From the NCBI GenBank assembly GCA_947446635.1, contig CANFHF010000012.1, forward strand, positions 1 to 57,671: a stretch of DNA of 57,671 nucleotides. The letters run 5' to 3'. Source of the DNA: Flavobacteriaceae bacterium (GTDB taxonomy: Bacteria > Bacteroidota > Bacteroidia > Flavobacteriales > Flavobacteriaceae). Below the pieces are notes generated by a model. The model worked only from the letters and a program-made list of their open reading frames with translations, ran no database searches and was not told the origin of the DNA. The translations under genes and the position numbers were made by a program. Positions 17,249-25,952 of this stretch are shown one piece after another; the stretch's first letter is position 1, and every line of letters begins with the position of its first letter.

Positions 17249-18667
17249 ATGTCAAATATACCAGACGAAACTTTTAGAGACACCATTGGGACTATTGACG
17301 AAGAGGGACTCAGAAGATTTATTTTTCCTAAAAGACCATCTGGAAAATTCTATGAATATAGAAAATGGATAAGTTATTTTTTGTTAATAGTGCTCATTGC
17401 CAATCCATTTGTAAAAATAAACGGCAATCAGTTTATGTTGTTCAACGTATTAGAACGTCGCTTTAATATTCTTAGTTTTCCATTTTGGCCTCAAGATTTT
17501 TATCTTTTTGTGCTTTTTATGATTGTGGGGGTTGTATTTGTAATCTTATTTACAGTAATTTTTGGACGAATATTTTGTGGCTGGATTTGCCCACAAACTA
17601 TATTCTTAGAAATGGTTTTCCGAAGAATTGAATTTTGGATAGAAGGGGATCGTGGCGCTCAAATCCGTTTGTCAAAACAAGATTGGAACGCTGAAAAAAT
17701 AAGAAAGAAAGGATTCAAATGGTTTATTTTTCTTATTATTTCGTTTTTAATTGCCAATGTATTCCTTGCTTATCTTATAAGTAGCGATGAATTATTTAAA
17801 ATGATTGAAGACGGCCCAGGAAATCATGGAAGCACTTTAATTTCATTGTCAATATTTACAGGTGTTTTCTATTTTATTTTCGCCTGGTTCAGAGAACAAG
17901 TCTGCATAATTGCTTGTCCCTACGGTCGATTACAAGGGGTTTTATTAGATAATAAATCTATAAATGTAGCCTATGATTTTGTTCGCGGCGAAAAAGAATT
18001 GGGTCGAGCCAAATTCAATAAAAATGAAGATCGAGCCACTACAGGAAAAGGGGATTGTATCGATTGCAAGCTTTGTGTTCACGTTTGTCCAACGGGAATT
18101 GACATCCGAAACGGAACGCAATTAGAATGCATAAATTGCACCGCGTGTATTGACGAATGTGATTCTATGATGGAAAGTGTAGGATTGCCAAAAGGCTTAA
18201 TTCGCTATGCTTCTGAAGATGAAATCGAGAAAAATTCTAAGTTCAGATTCACCACGAGAATGAAAGGGTATACTTCGGTATTGTTCATTTTAATTGCAGT
18301 TTTAATAGGGTTGTTATTTATTAGAACCGATGTCGAAGCAACTATTTTGAGACTACCAGGACAATTATTTCAGCACAAAGGTGACAATATTAGTAATATT
18401 TATACTTTTAAAATTATTAACAAAACGAATACTGATTTTAATGATATCCACTTTAAATTAGTTGGTATAAATGGAACATTGAAAGTAGTTGGTGAACAAG
18501 ATTTAAAAGTGCCTCGACAAGGGATGAATGAAGGTACCTTATTCATTGAAATTAGCCATTTTTTATTAGAAAGTGATAAAACTAAAATCAAAATTGATGT
18601 GTATGACGGCAACAAAAAAATTGAATCGAGCACTACTAATTTTTTAAGTCCAAGAAGTTTTGATTAA
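17249..18667 (+). CDS. ccoG: cbb3 oxidase accessory protein CcoG (polyferredoxin, Cu reductase)
   Basis: 472 aa. About five membrane helices, NosR/NapH-like motif CGWICPQTIFLE, a second CP motif in CIIACPYGRLQG, and two [4Fe-4S] ferredoxin motifs (CIDCKLCVHVCP and CINCTACIDECD), then a C-terminal Ig-like FixG domain. CcoG reduces Cu(II) to Cu(I) for cbb3 assembly in characterised bacteria. It lies after a terminator with no FNR-type box of its own, so it may be expressed by read-through or from a weak promoter. ccoH follows after 21 bp. Confidence 0.93.
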   Translation: MSNIPDETFRDTIGTIDEEGLRRFIFPKRPSGKFYEYRKWISYFLLIVLIANPFVKINGNQFMLFNVLERRFNILSFPFWPQDFYLFVLFMIVGVVFVILFTVIFGRIFCGWICPQTIFLEMVFRRIEFWIEGDRGAQIRLSKQDWNAEKIRKKGFKWFIFLIISFLIANVFLAYLISSDELFKMIEDGPGNHGSTLISLSIFTGVFYFIFAWFREQVCIIACPYGRLQGVLLDNKSINVAYDFVRGEKELGRAKFNKNEDRATTGKGDCIDCKLCVHVCPTGIDIRNGTQLECINCTACIDECDSMMESVGLPKGLIRYASEDEIEKNSKFRFTTRMKGYTSVLFILIAVLIGLLFIRTDVEATILRLPGQLFQHKGDNISNIYTFKIINKTNTDFNDIHFKLVGINGTLKVVGEQDLKVPRQGMNEGTLFIEISHFLLESDKTKIKIDVYDGNKKIESSTTNFLSPRSFD

Positions 18668-18688
18668 ATTTAATATAAATTCAAAAGT

Positions 18689-19144
18689 ATGAAAATCAAC
18701 TGGGGAACTTCAATTGTAATCGCATTTGCCTTATTTATGACTTTTATTTTGTACTTCGTTTTTCAGGTTCAATCGAATTCAAAGTATGATAATGAGTTGG
18801 TTGTAGAAGAATATTACAAACACGATGCTCATTTTGGTGAAGAAATGAAAAGAATACAAAATGCCAATAATTTGGTTCAAAAACCAATAATAATGGTTTC
18901 AAAATTGGGAATTACAATTGTTTTTCCAAAAGATTTTGAGCCAAAAAACATAAAAGGGAAAGTGTCTCTTTACCGACCGTCTAACAAAAAATTAGATTTT
19001 GAAGTTCCGATTTCATTATCTAATCCAACTTTGCTCATACCTATTTCAAATTTGGTAGGCGGTCGCTGGGACATTAATATGGAATGGCAATATCAAGGTA
19101 AATCTTTTTTGACTAAAGAGTCAAGATATATTAAACCATCTTAA
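18689..19144 (+). CDS. ccoH: FixH/CcoH-family cbb3 assembly protein
   Basis: 151 aa. One N-terminal membrane helix (IVIAFALFMTFILYFVFQV), then a periplasmic beta-rich domain with the FixH signature VEEYYKHDAHFGEEM and the closing GGRWDINMEWQYQGKSF. CcoH binds and stabilises the cbb3 complex during assembly. Placed between ccoG and the DsbD_2-type protein in the usual Bacteroidota order. Confidence 0.88.
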   Translation: MKINWGTSIVIAFALFMTFILYFVFQVQSNSKYDNELVVEEYYKHDAHFGEEMKRIQNANNLVQKPIIMVSKLGITIVFPKDFEPKNIKGKVSLYRPSNKKLDFEVPISLSNPTLLIPISNLVGGRWDINMEWQYQGKSFLTKESRYIKPS

Positions 19145-19167
19145 ATCAACCCTTAATTTAATAATAA

Positions 19168-19869
19168 ATGCTTTTCACCGCTTTCATTTTCGGATTAATT
19201 TCAAGCTTTCACTGCATCGGAATGTGCGGCCCTATTGCTATGATGTTACCCGTTGATCGAAACAGTCAGACCAAAAAAGTTACTCAAATAATTACGTATC
19301 ATCTCGGAAGATTATTTGCATATTCTACAATTGGATTTATTTTTGGGATGTTAGGGAAGGGTTTTTTATTGGCTGGAATGCAACAAAAAATGTCTATTTT
19401 TATAGGAGTTGCCATGATATTAATTATTCTAATTCCAGAAAAAGTAGTTGCCAATTGCAATTTTTCAAAACCTATTTTCAAATTAATTTCTAAAATAAAA
19501 ACTACACTTGGAAGCCAGTTCAAAAACAAGAGTTATAAATCATTATTCACCATAGGATTGTTAAACGGATTTTTACCTTGCGGAATGATTTATGTTGCTT
19601 TGTTTGGAGCAATTGCAATGCAAAGTCCCACTTTAGGGATTTTATATATGGTATTATTCGGATTAGGAACGGTTCCAATGATGAGTAGCATTGTATATCT
19701 CAATTCATTTTTGACGATTCCAATTCGTAATAAAATTCAAAAAGCAATTCCTTATGTTGCAGTTTTTCTTGGTATTGTATTTATTTTTAGAGGTTTAGGA
19801 TTGGGAATTCCATATATTTCTCCATCAAATATGAGTTTATTTGTGCAACAACAACCCCATTGCCATTAA
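19168..19869 (+). CDS. DsbD_2 / TauE-SafE-type membrane protein linked to cco genes
   Basis: 233 aa, about six membrane helices. The N-terminal GLISSFHCIGMCGPIAMMLP and internal GLLNGFLPCGMIYVALFGAI are hallmarks of the DsbD_2 (UreH/SafE-like) family that travels with cbb3 assembly genes, where a role in copper supply has been proposed. The C-terminus ends in QQQPHCH, a possible soft-metal ligand. Often mis-annotated as a sulfite exporter. It converges on hemN with only 3 bp between stops and no terminator. Confidence 0.75.
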   Translation: MLFTAFIFGLISSFHCIGMCGPIAMMLPVDRNSQTKKVTQIITYHLGRLFAYSTIGFIFGMLGKGFLLAGMQQKMSIFIGVAMILIILIPEKVVANCNFSKPIFKLISKIKTTLGSQFKNKSYKSLFTIGLLNGFLPCGMIYVALFGAIAMQSPTLGILYMVLFGLGTVPMMSSIVYLNSFLTIPIRNKIQKAIPYVAVFLGIVFIFRGLGLGIPYISPSNMSLFVQQQPHCH

Positions 19870-19872
19870 GAA

Positions 19873-21237
19873 TTATATAGTCATTGAAAACAACTGTGTG
19901 TCTGGTGCTTTACGTTTTAATAGCAAATCAAATCCCATACAAATGTTTCTAACAAAAGGTTTTCCAGCTTCTGTAACCGTAATTTTATATTTACCAATTA
20001 CTAACAATCCATCTTTTTCCATTTCTTTTAATTCAATTAAAATAGCAGGAATTTCTTCAAAATAAGCATCGGGATTTTCCCAAGAAGTTTCAAATTGGCA
20101 CATCAAATTTAAGATGTGTTTTCGGATGATGAGGTCTTCAGAAGTTAATAAATGGCCACGATAAAAGGGTAATTTATCCATTTCTAAAAGTTGATAATAC
20201 TCTTCTAAATCTTTTACGTTTTGAGCAAAACTATACCAACTATCACTAATAGATGAAACGCCTAAGCCAATCATAAGTTGCGTTTTGGAGGAACTGTACC
20301 CCATAAAATTCCTATGTAATTTTCCTGTTTGAAAAGCATTGTACAAACTGTCTTCTTTCAAAGCAAAGTGATCCATTCCGATTTCATAATAGCCATTTTC
20401 AAAAAGTGATTTCTTCCCAATTTCATATAGCATTCTCTTCTTATCATCTTTTGGAATATCTTCATCTTTAAAGCCGCGTTGCCCATTTCCCTTTATCCAA
20501 GGCACGTGGGCATAACTATAAAAAGCGAGTCTGTCGGGTTGTAACGATTTTGTTTTCTCAATTGTATCAATCACATCTTCAAGTTCTTGAAAAGGCAACC
20601 CGAAAACAATATCATGCCCAATGGATGTATAGCCAATTTCGTGCGCCCAGAGGGTTACTTTCGCTACATTATGAAATGGCTGTTCTCTATGAATTGCTTT
20701 TTGAACTTTTTTAGAATAATCTTGCACACCAAAACTAACCCTACGAAATCCTAAATCATATAATTTTTGTAAATGTTCTCGAGTTGTATTATTGGGATGT
20801 CCTTCAAAACTAAATACATAATTGGGTGCTTTTTCTGCTTTAGAAAAAACACCATTTATCAAATTTTCTAAACTTTGTGCAGAAAAAAAAGTAGGTGTTC
20901 CACCTCCTAAATGGATGTCTTTTATAATTGGTTTTTCTTCTAAAATTGCACAATATAAATCCCATTCCTTTAAAACGGCTTCTATATAAGGATTTTCCAC
21001 CGTATGATTTTTGGTAATTCTTTTGTTGCAGCCACAAAAAGTGCATAAACTTTCGCAAAACGGCAAATGAATATAAAGACTAATTCCCTCCGAAGAATTA
21101 CTTTCAATAAATGATTTTTTCAAAGTTTCAACCCAAATCTCGTAATTAAAATTGGTTTCATTCCAATACGGGACCGTTGGATAACTGGTGTATCTTGGCC
21201 CAGGAACGTTGTATTTTTGAAGCAGTGAATGTACCAT
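19873..21237 (-). CDS. hemN: Oxygen-independent coproporphyrinogen III oxidase
   Basis: 454 aa, true HemN length. Radical-SAM cysteines are in CESLCTFCGC (CxxxCxxC, with the extra HemN Cys), preceded by YTSYPTVPYWNE and followed by LGGGTPTFF. It decarboxylates coproporphyrinogen III to protoporphyrinogen IX without O2, supplying heme for cytochromes under low oxygen. The promoter on the minus strand carries an FNR-type box. Unlike HemW, it keeps the N-terminal trip-wire region. Confidence 0.95.
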   Translation of the reverse strand: MVHSLLQKYNVPGPRYTSYPTVPYWNETNFNYEIWVETLKKSFIESNSSEGISLYIHLPFCESLCTFCGCNKRITKNHTVENPYIEAVLKEWDLYCAILEEKPIIKDIHLGGGTPTFFSAQSLENLINGVFSKAEKAPNYVFSFEGHPNNTTREHLQKLYDLGFRRVSFGVQDYSKKVQKAIHREQPFHNVAKVTLWAHEIGYTSIGHDIVFGLPFQELEDVIDTIEKTKSLQPDRLAFYSYAHVPWIKGNGQRGFKDEDIPKDDKKRMLYEIGKKSLFENGYYEIGMDHFALKEDSLYNAFQTGKLHRNFMGYSSSKTQLMIGLGVSSISDSWYSFAQNVKDLEEYYQLLEMDKLPFYRGHLLTSEDLIIRKHILNLMCQFETSWENPDAYFEEIPAILIELKEMEKDGLLVIGKYKITVTEAGKPFVRNICMGFDLLLKRKAPDTQLFSMTI

Positions 21238-21257
21238 TTAGTTGCTTAATTAGATAT

Positions 21258-21302
21258 CAAAATTACCATCACTAAATGGAATTTAAAATGATAATTATCA
21301 TA
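21258..21302 (-). promoter_or_regulatory. FNR-type box and -7 element for hemN
   Basis: AATGATAATTATCATA at 21287-21302 (one outer base off TATGA-N6-TCATA) lies 21 bp from a perfect TAATTTTG read on the minus strand (21265-21258), which is 20 bp before the hemN ATG. Confidence 0.8.
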
Positions 21303-21433
21303 TTCAAAATGTTGGTTGGTATATGACACTTTCCTAAACCTTTCCCTATTTCCATTTATTTTGGCTAACTTTTTTCAATGGTTCTGCTGTATAAATTTGA
21401 CCTCCTACAAATATTTTCAAATAACATGTAATA

Positions 21434-21478
21434 CATGATTTTTATCATGTTTTATACCTTATTTATATAAGATATTTG
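21434..21478 (+). promoter_or_regulatory. FNR-type box and -7 element upstream of the 108-aa gene and ric/nrdDG run
   Basis: CATGATTTTTATCATG at 21434-21449 is symmetric in both half sites, with C/G instead of T/A outside. After 21 bp comes GATATTTG (21471-21478), one base off TAnnTTTG. The 353-bp gap between hemN and the 108-aa gene holds this promoter and the hemN promoter back to back; the 113 bp from the -7 to the ATG at 21592 is a long leader in which I see no clear structure. Confidence 0.7.
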
Positions 21479-21591
21479 ATTTGTTAAACAGACAGTATTC
21501 AAATTATATAATTTTTATTTTTCAGTCCGCTTGTGATATTAGTCTAGCAGTTGTTTTTTTCTTTTAATTAAATTTTAATAAATAAAAAATT

Positions 21592-21918
21592 ATGGAAAAT
21601 TTAAATCTTGAAATTGTATCAAATACTTTAATTACATCTATCATTAAGCATAAAAGTAAAAAATGGGATAATTTGATTGAGGATTATCACAACTATATGA
21701 AAGAATATATCAAGCACTATAAAAGATCTCTTAAAGGCAATTTAGTTTCATTATCAAAATATGCTTATATGAAAGAAAAGGTAATGCTTATTTATAAACT
21801 ATTATTAAAGGCACGATGCAAATCTATTTTGACTAAAATTCAAATAAATAGAGTATCAAAAATCCAAATGAAAACAATAAATGCATATTTAAAAAAATCT
21901 AAATTATCCGCCAAATAA
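21592..21918 (+). CDS. Small basic protein of unknown function
   Basis: 108 aa, strongly Lys-rich (IIKHKSKKWDN, IKHYKRSLKGN), with predicted helices and no signal peptide, membrane helix or metal motif (one Cys). I do not recognise a family. It is the first gene after an FNR-type promoter and heads a same-strand run (66-aa protein, ric, nrdD, nrdD tail, nrdG), so it probably acts under low oxygen. It may bind nucleic acid, judging from charge only. Its codon use looks like its neighbours. Confidence 0.65.
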   Translation: MENLNLEIVSNTLITSIIKHKSKKWDNLIEDYHNYMKEYIKHYKRSLKGNLVSLSKYAYMKEKVMLIYKLLLKARCKSILTKIQINRVSKIQMKTINAYLKKSKLSAK

Positions 21919-21987
21919 GCATACTTATAAGAATTGATTTTATAGTTGATACGTATACAAAACAATTAAAAATTAAAATCGAAAATT

Positions 21988-22188
21988 ATGAAAATATATT
22001 ATGTAAACAGTTTTCCCAATCCTGCAGGAAACTATGAAGTTCATCAAGAAGGATGCCAGTGTATTCCAAATTTTCTAAGCAGAAAATTTTTAAACCATTT
22101 ACCATCTTTAAAAAAAGCCATTGTAAAAGCAAAAAAAACCTATTCAATGGCAATAGCATGTGAAAAATGCGGATTTAAAATATACTAA
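21988..22188 (+). CDS. Small Cys/His protein of unknown function
   Basis: 66 aa. Two ligand-like groups are seen: His-x3-Cys-x-Cys in VHQEGCQCIP and Cys-x2-Cys in ACEKCGFKIY, separated by a basic helix (KKAIVKAKKTYSMA). The pattern suggests a small metal-binding (zinc-ribbon-like or Fe-S) protein. It lies 69 bp after the 108-aa gene and 98 bp before ric, in a run of anaerobic and nitrosative-stress genes. Family not known to me. Confidence 0.65.
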   Translation: MKIYYVNSFPNPAGNYEVHQEGCQCIPNFLSRKFLNHLPSLKKAIVKAKKTYSMAIACEKCGFKIY

Positions 22189-22286
22189 TATTTTATATTT
22201 CTTAATGGAATTATAGCTTCTTCTATTTGATATTAAATAGGGTATGTAAAATTAATTAATAGGATTAAAAAACCAAATAAAAGGTT

Positions 22287-23009
22287 ATGAATAATAATAA
22301 AACAATAGGGGAGTTCGTAGCTCAAGACTTTAGAACGGCCGCCATTTTTTCAAAACATAAAATAGATTTTTGTTGTAAAGGTTATAAAACCATTGATGAA
22401 GTTTGTAAAAAAAAAGGAATAAATAGCACCTCCTTAGAAATGGATTTGGCTACTATTTTAAGTTCCAAAAATGACACGGATATCAATTTTAAATCTTGGC
22501 CAGCAAATTTACTAATAGATTATATTTTAGAAACCCATCATCGTTATATTGATGAGAAAACCCCCACTTTAGTGTTTTTTTTAGATAAATTGTGCAAAGT
22601 CCATGGTGAGCGTCATCCGGAACTCTTCGAAATAAAAACATTATTTACCATCAGCTCAACCGATTTAATAATGCATATGAAAAAAGAAGAAATTATCTTA
22701 TTTCCATTTATAAAAACAATTGAAACGGCAATTTTATCGAACAAAACCATAGACAAGCCGTATTTTGGAGGTATCGAAAATCCAATTACAATGCTCCGAG
22801 AAGAGCATGAATCGGAAGGTTCTATTTTTTCTAAAATTGCCTTATTGACAAATGATTTTAATCCTCCAGTAGATGCTTGCAATACATTTAAAGTCACGTA
22901 TTCGATGTTGCTAGAATTTCAACAAGATTTACATAAACACATTCACTTAGAAAACAATATTCTTTTTCCTATGGCAATTAAAATGGAAAAGCAATTTTAT
23001 AATAATTAA
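22287..23009 (+). CDS. ric: Iron-sulfur cluster repair di-iron protein (Ric/YtfE/ScdA)
   Basis: 240 aa. An N-terminal DUF542/ScdA-N domain has IDFCCKGYKTIDEVC, and a hemerythrin-like domain carries the iron ligands in LETHHRYIDE, HGERHPE, HMKKEEIILFPF, REEHESEG and HIHLENNILFP. The protein repairs Fe-S clusters damaged by NO or oxidants. It starts 98 bp after the 66-aa gene and ends 12 bp before nrdD. Its presence suits an organism handling N2O/NO chemistry and oxygen-labile FNR-type and NrdG clusters. Confidence 0.93.
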   Translation: MNNNKTIGEFVAQDFRTAAIFSKHKIDFCCKGYKTIDEVCKKKGINSTSLEMDLATILSSKNDTDINFKSWPANLLIDYILETHHRYIDEKTPTLVFFLDKLCKVHGERHPELFEIKTLFTISSTDLIMHMKKEEIILFPFIKTIETAILSNKTIDKPYFGGIENPITMLREEHESEGSIFSKIALLTNDFNPPVDACNTFKVTYSMLLEFQQDLHKHIHLENNILFPMAIKMEKQFYNN

Positions 23010-23021
23010 TACGCTGTCGAC

Positions 23022-25136
23022 ATGGAAAAATATGTTATCAAAAGAAATGGCGACTATAAGCCTTTTGAAAGTTTTAAAATAAAAGATGCGATAGAAAAAA
23101 GTTTTGCTAGCGTTTCTATTGCTGTTGATGAAGGGGTTTTTAAAAATGCAATTTCGCTTATTGATTATAAAGATACCTGGGCAGTTGAAGAAATTCAGGA
23201 TATTATTGAAAAATCACTATTCCAAAAAGCTTATTTTCAGGTGATGCGTTCGTTTATGTTGTATCGTCATACTAGGAAATTGCAACGCGAACATATTCAG
23301 GGATTAAACGATGATACCACCTACGTGGATAGCACACAAACAATCGAAGAATATATAGGTCAAACGGATTGGCGAATTAATGCTAACGCCAATACTTCGT
23401 ATTCGAATGCAGGGCTAGTAAATAATGTAGCGGGAAAAATCATCGCCAATTATTGGTTGGATAAAGTATATTCTAAAACAGAAGGATATGCTCATCGCAA
23501 CGGCGACATTCACATTCATGATTTGGATTGTTTAACTGGATATTGTGCTGGTTGGAGTCTTCGGGTTTTGTTAAACGATGGATTTAATGGTGTTCGAGGA
23601 CGAGTAGAAAGTAAAGCCCCTTCCCATTTTAGAGAAGCTTTGGGTCAAATGGCTAATTTTCTAGGAATTCTTCAAAGTGAATGGGCAGGTGCGCAAGCAT
23701 TTAGTTCTTTTGACACCTATTTGGCGCCCTATGTTTTTAAAGATAATTTGTCTTTTGATGAGATTTTGAAAGCCGTCCGCAGTTTTGTTTATAATTTGAA
23801 TGTTCCAGCACGTTGGGGACAATCGCCTTTTACAAATATTACTTTAGATTGGGTAGTTCCAGCCGATTTAAAAGATCAAATTCCCACCAAAAACGACCTG
23901 CATTTATTTGGTACTTGTAACGACAGCTCTGTTTTAACTCGTTGTCAAGAAAGAGGTGTGGCCACTTTAATTGAAATGCGTTACGAACATTTTCAGAAAG
24001 AAATGAACTTGATTAATAAAGCCTATTACACTGTGATGACCGAAGGAGATGCTAATGGCCAACCATTTACTTTTCCAATTCCAACGGTAAATATTACCGA
24101 AGATTTTGATTGGAATGGTGAAAACACCGAATTGCTTTTTGAAAATACAGCTAAAATAGGATCCTCTTATTTTCAAAATTTCATTGGAAGCCAATATGTA
24201 TTAGACCAAGATGGATGCCGAATTGAAAATCCGAATGCCTATAAACCGAATGCTGTTAGAAGTATGTGTTGTCGTTTGCAACTTGATTTGAGAGAATTAC
24301 TAAAACGCGGAAACGGATTGTTTGGAAGTGCAGAAATGACAGGAAGTATAGGAGTGGTTACCATCAATATGGCTCGTTTAGGATTTTTATACAAAGACAA
24401 TCAGGAGGCACTTTTCCTTCATTTGGATAAATTGATGGAACTTTCTAAAGCCACTTTGGAGAAAAAAAGGGTATTTATTCAAGAACGTTTTGATAGTGGA
24501 TTGTACCCGTACACAAAACGATATTTACCTCATTTTCGGAATCACTTTTCTACTATTGGAGTTAACGGAATGAATGAGATGATTCGAAATTTCACCAACG
24601 ATCAAGACGATATTACCACCACCTTTGGAAACGATTTTTGTATGGAAATATTAGATCACATTCGAAATAGAATGAAAAAATTTCAAGAAGAAACAGGCAA
24701 TTTATACAATTTGGAAGCCACGCCTGCCGAAGGAACAACTTACCGATTTGCTAAAGAAGATTTAAAACGATTTCCTTCCATTCTTCAAGCTGGAACGGAC
24801 GAAAATATTTATTACACCAACAGTTCGCAAATCCCAGTCGATTTTACACAAGACCCTTTTGAGGCACTATTAATGCAAGATGAATTACAATGTAAATATA
24901 CCGGAGGAACAGTGCTTCATTTGTATATGAACGAAAGAATCAGTTCGCCAGAGGCTTGTAAAAACTTTGTAAAAACAGTTTTAACCAAATTTAAGTTGCC
25001 TTATATTACGGTAACTCCTGTATTTAGCATTTGTCCAGTTCATGGGTACTTAAATGGAGAACATGAATATTGTCCAAAATGCGATGATGACCTAATTGAA
25101 AACCAACAAAAAACAGAATATGAAAACAAAAACTAG
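23022..25136 (+). CDS. nrdD: Anaerobic ribonucleoside-triphosphate reductase, catalytic part without its glycyl-radical tail
   Basis: 704 aa. An N-terminal ATP-cone (YVIKRNGDYKPFESFKI) precedes the ten-stranded barrel with HRNGDIHIHD, NVPARWGQSPF, the active-site region RSMCCRLQLDL, NGLFGSAEMTG and EATPAEGTTYRFAK, then the zinc site SICPVHGYLNGEHEYCPKCD. The protein stops about a dozen residues later. The glycyl-radical segment RVMGY, essential in all class III reductases, is absent here and is found on the overlapping ORF at 25120-25278 in the +1 frame. Together they would reduce NTPs to dNTPs without O2. A sequencing indel that splits one gene is the alternative. Confidence 0.95.
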   Translation: MEKYVIKRNGDYKPFESFKIKDAIEKSFASVSIAVDEGVFKNAISLIDYKDTWAVEEIQDIIEKSLFQKAYFQVMRSFMLYRHTRKLQREHIQGLNDDTTYVDSTQTIEEYIGQTDWRINANANTSYSNAGLVNNVAGKIIANYWLDKVYSKTEGYAHRNGDIHIHDLDCLTGYCAGWSLRVLLNDGFNGVRGRVESKAPSHFREALGQMANFLGILQSEWAGAQAFSSFDTYLAPYVFKDNLSFDEILKAVRSFVYNLNVPARWGQSPFTNITLDWVVPADLKDQIPTKNDLHLFGTCNDSSVLTRCQERGVATLIEMRYEHFQKEMNLINKAYYTVMTEGDANGQPFTFPIPTVNITEDFDWNGENTELLFENTAKIGSSYFQNFIGSQYVLDQDGCRIENPNAYKPNAVRSMCCRLQLDLRELLKRGNGLFGSAEMTGSIGVVTINMARLGFLYKDNQEALFLHLDKLMELSKATLEKKRVFIQERFDSGLYPYTKRYLPHFRNHFSTIGVNGMNEMIRNFTNDQDDITTTFGNDFCMEILDHIRNRMKKFQEETGNLYNLEATPAEGTTYRFAKEDLKRFPSILQAGTDENIYYTNSSQIPVDFTQDPFEALLMQDELQCKYTGGTVLHLYMNERISSPEACKNFVKTVLTKFKLPYITVTPVFSICPVHGYLNGEHEYCPKCDDDLIENQQKTEYENKN

Positions 25137-25278
25137 TACAATTTTAGAACAAAATCAACATTTACGATCTAAATGCTTAGTATATACAAGGGTAATGGGA
25201 TATCATAGACCCGTAGAAAGTTTCAATATTGGAAAAAAAGGCGAACACAAACAGCGAACCTGTTTCAAGGAATGTTAG
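25120..25278 (+). CDS. Glycyl-radical C-terminal segment of NrdD on a separate ORF
   Basis: 52 aa from the ATG at 25120, which overlaps the last 17 nt of nrdD in the +1 frame; the stop overlaps the nrdG start by 7 nt. The segment KCLVYTRVMGYHRPVESF is the conserved C-terminal tail of class III reductases, with Gly27 as the radical site, and NIGKKGEHKQR matches the family end. It has a shape like the spare-part protein YfiD/GrcA, which supplies a glycyl-radical domain to pyruvate formate-lyase. It could bind NrdD in trans, be joined by frameshifting, or mark a one-base sequencing error. The tight overlaps argue for coupled translation. Confidence 0.85.
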   Translation: MKTKTSTILEQNQHLRSKCLVYTRVMGYHRPVESFNIGKKGEHKQRTCFKEC

Positions 25279-25949
25279 GGAACCCAATTTATAGCATTAC
25301 TCCATTCTCACTACTAGATTATCCCGATAAATCAGCCTGTATACTTTGGTATGCAGGGTGCAATATGCGTTGTGTGTATTGCTATAATCCCGAAATTGTT
25401 TTAGGAAAAGGCAGTATGACTTTTTCTGAAACAATTACTTTTTTGAATGCTAGGCGGGGGCTGCTCGACGCCGTGGTTTTTAGTGGAGGAGAGTGCTTGA
25501 TTCATAAAAATATTAGCCGCCAAATCCAAACCGTAAAATCCATGGGTTTTTTAGTAAAAATCGATACAAATGGATCAAATCCAGAAGTTTTAGAAACATT
25601 GGTCCAAAACAAACTCGTCGATTTCGTAGCATTGGATTATAAAGCAATCGAAAAAAAATTCATGGGCATCACGCAATCCAATTTGTTTCGACAATTTGAA
25701 CGTTCTTTCGACGTTCTACTTGACCATAAAATCAAATTTGAAATCCGAACCACTTTCCATTCTGCACTAATTTCAATTGATGAAATCAACGAGATGATTC
25801 GTTATTTAAAGGAGAAGCATTATGTTGGTAATTACTATATTCAAAACTTCCGAAATGCTTCAAAGACAATAAAAAAACTCCCTCATTCGATACCTTTGTC
25901 GGATAAAAAAATAGCAAATAATAACTCAATTAAGATATCTTTTAGGTGA
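25272..25949 (+). CDS. nrdG: Anaerobic ribonucleotide reductase activating protein (radical SAM)
   Basis: 225 aa. Radical-SAM signature CNMRCVYC (CxxxCxxC) with an upstream FSLLDYPDKSACILWYAGC, and FSGGECL as the SAM-binding GGE motif. It makes the 5'-deoxyadenosyl radical that abstracts H from the NrdD glycine. The ATG lies inside the stop of the preceding 52-codon ORF (ATGTTAG), so translation is coupled. It converges with the 599-aa gene, with 3 bp between stops. Confidence 0.93.
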   Translation: MLGNPIYSITPFSLLDYPDKSACILWYAGCNMRCVYCYNPEIVLGKGSMTFSETITFLNARRGLLDAVVFSGGECLIHKNISRQIQTVKSMGFLVKIDTNGSNPEVLETLVQNKLVDFVALDYKAIEKKFMGITQSNLFRQFERSFDVLLDHKIKFEIRTTFHSALISIDEINEMIRYLKEKHYVGNYYIQNFRNASKTIKKLPHSIPLSDKKIANNNSIKISFR

Positions 25950-25952
25950 TAA

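Noticed and set aside
19168..19869. Sulfite exporter annotation
   Set aside because: The gene sits in the cco locus and carries the DsbD_2 Cys motifs; sulfite transport has no support here.
25107..25136. Programmed -1 frameshift at an A-rich heptamer at the end of nrdD
   Set aside because: The glycyl-radical ORF is in the +1 frame, and no X-XXY-YYZ heptamer is in the proper phase; a -1 slip would give the wrong frame.
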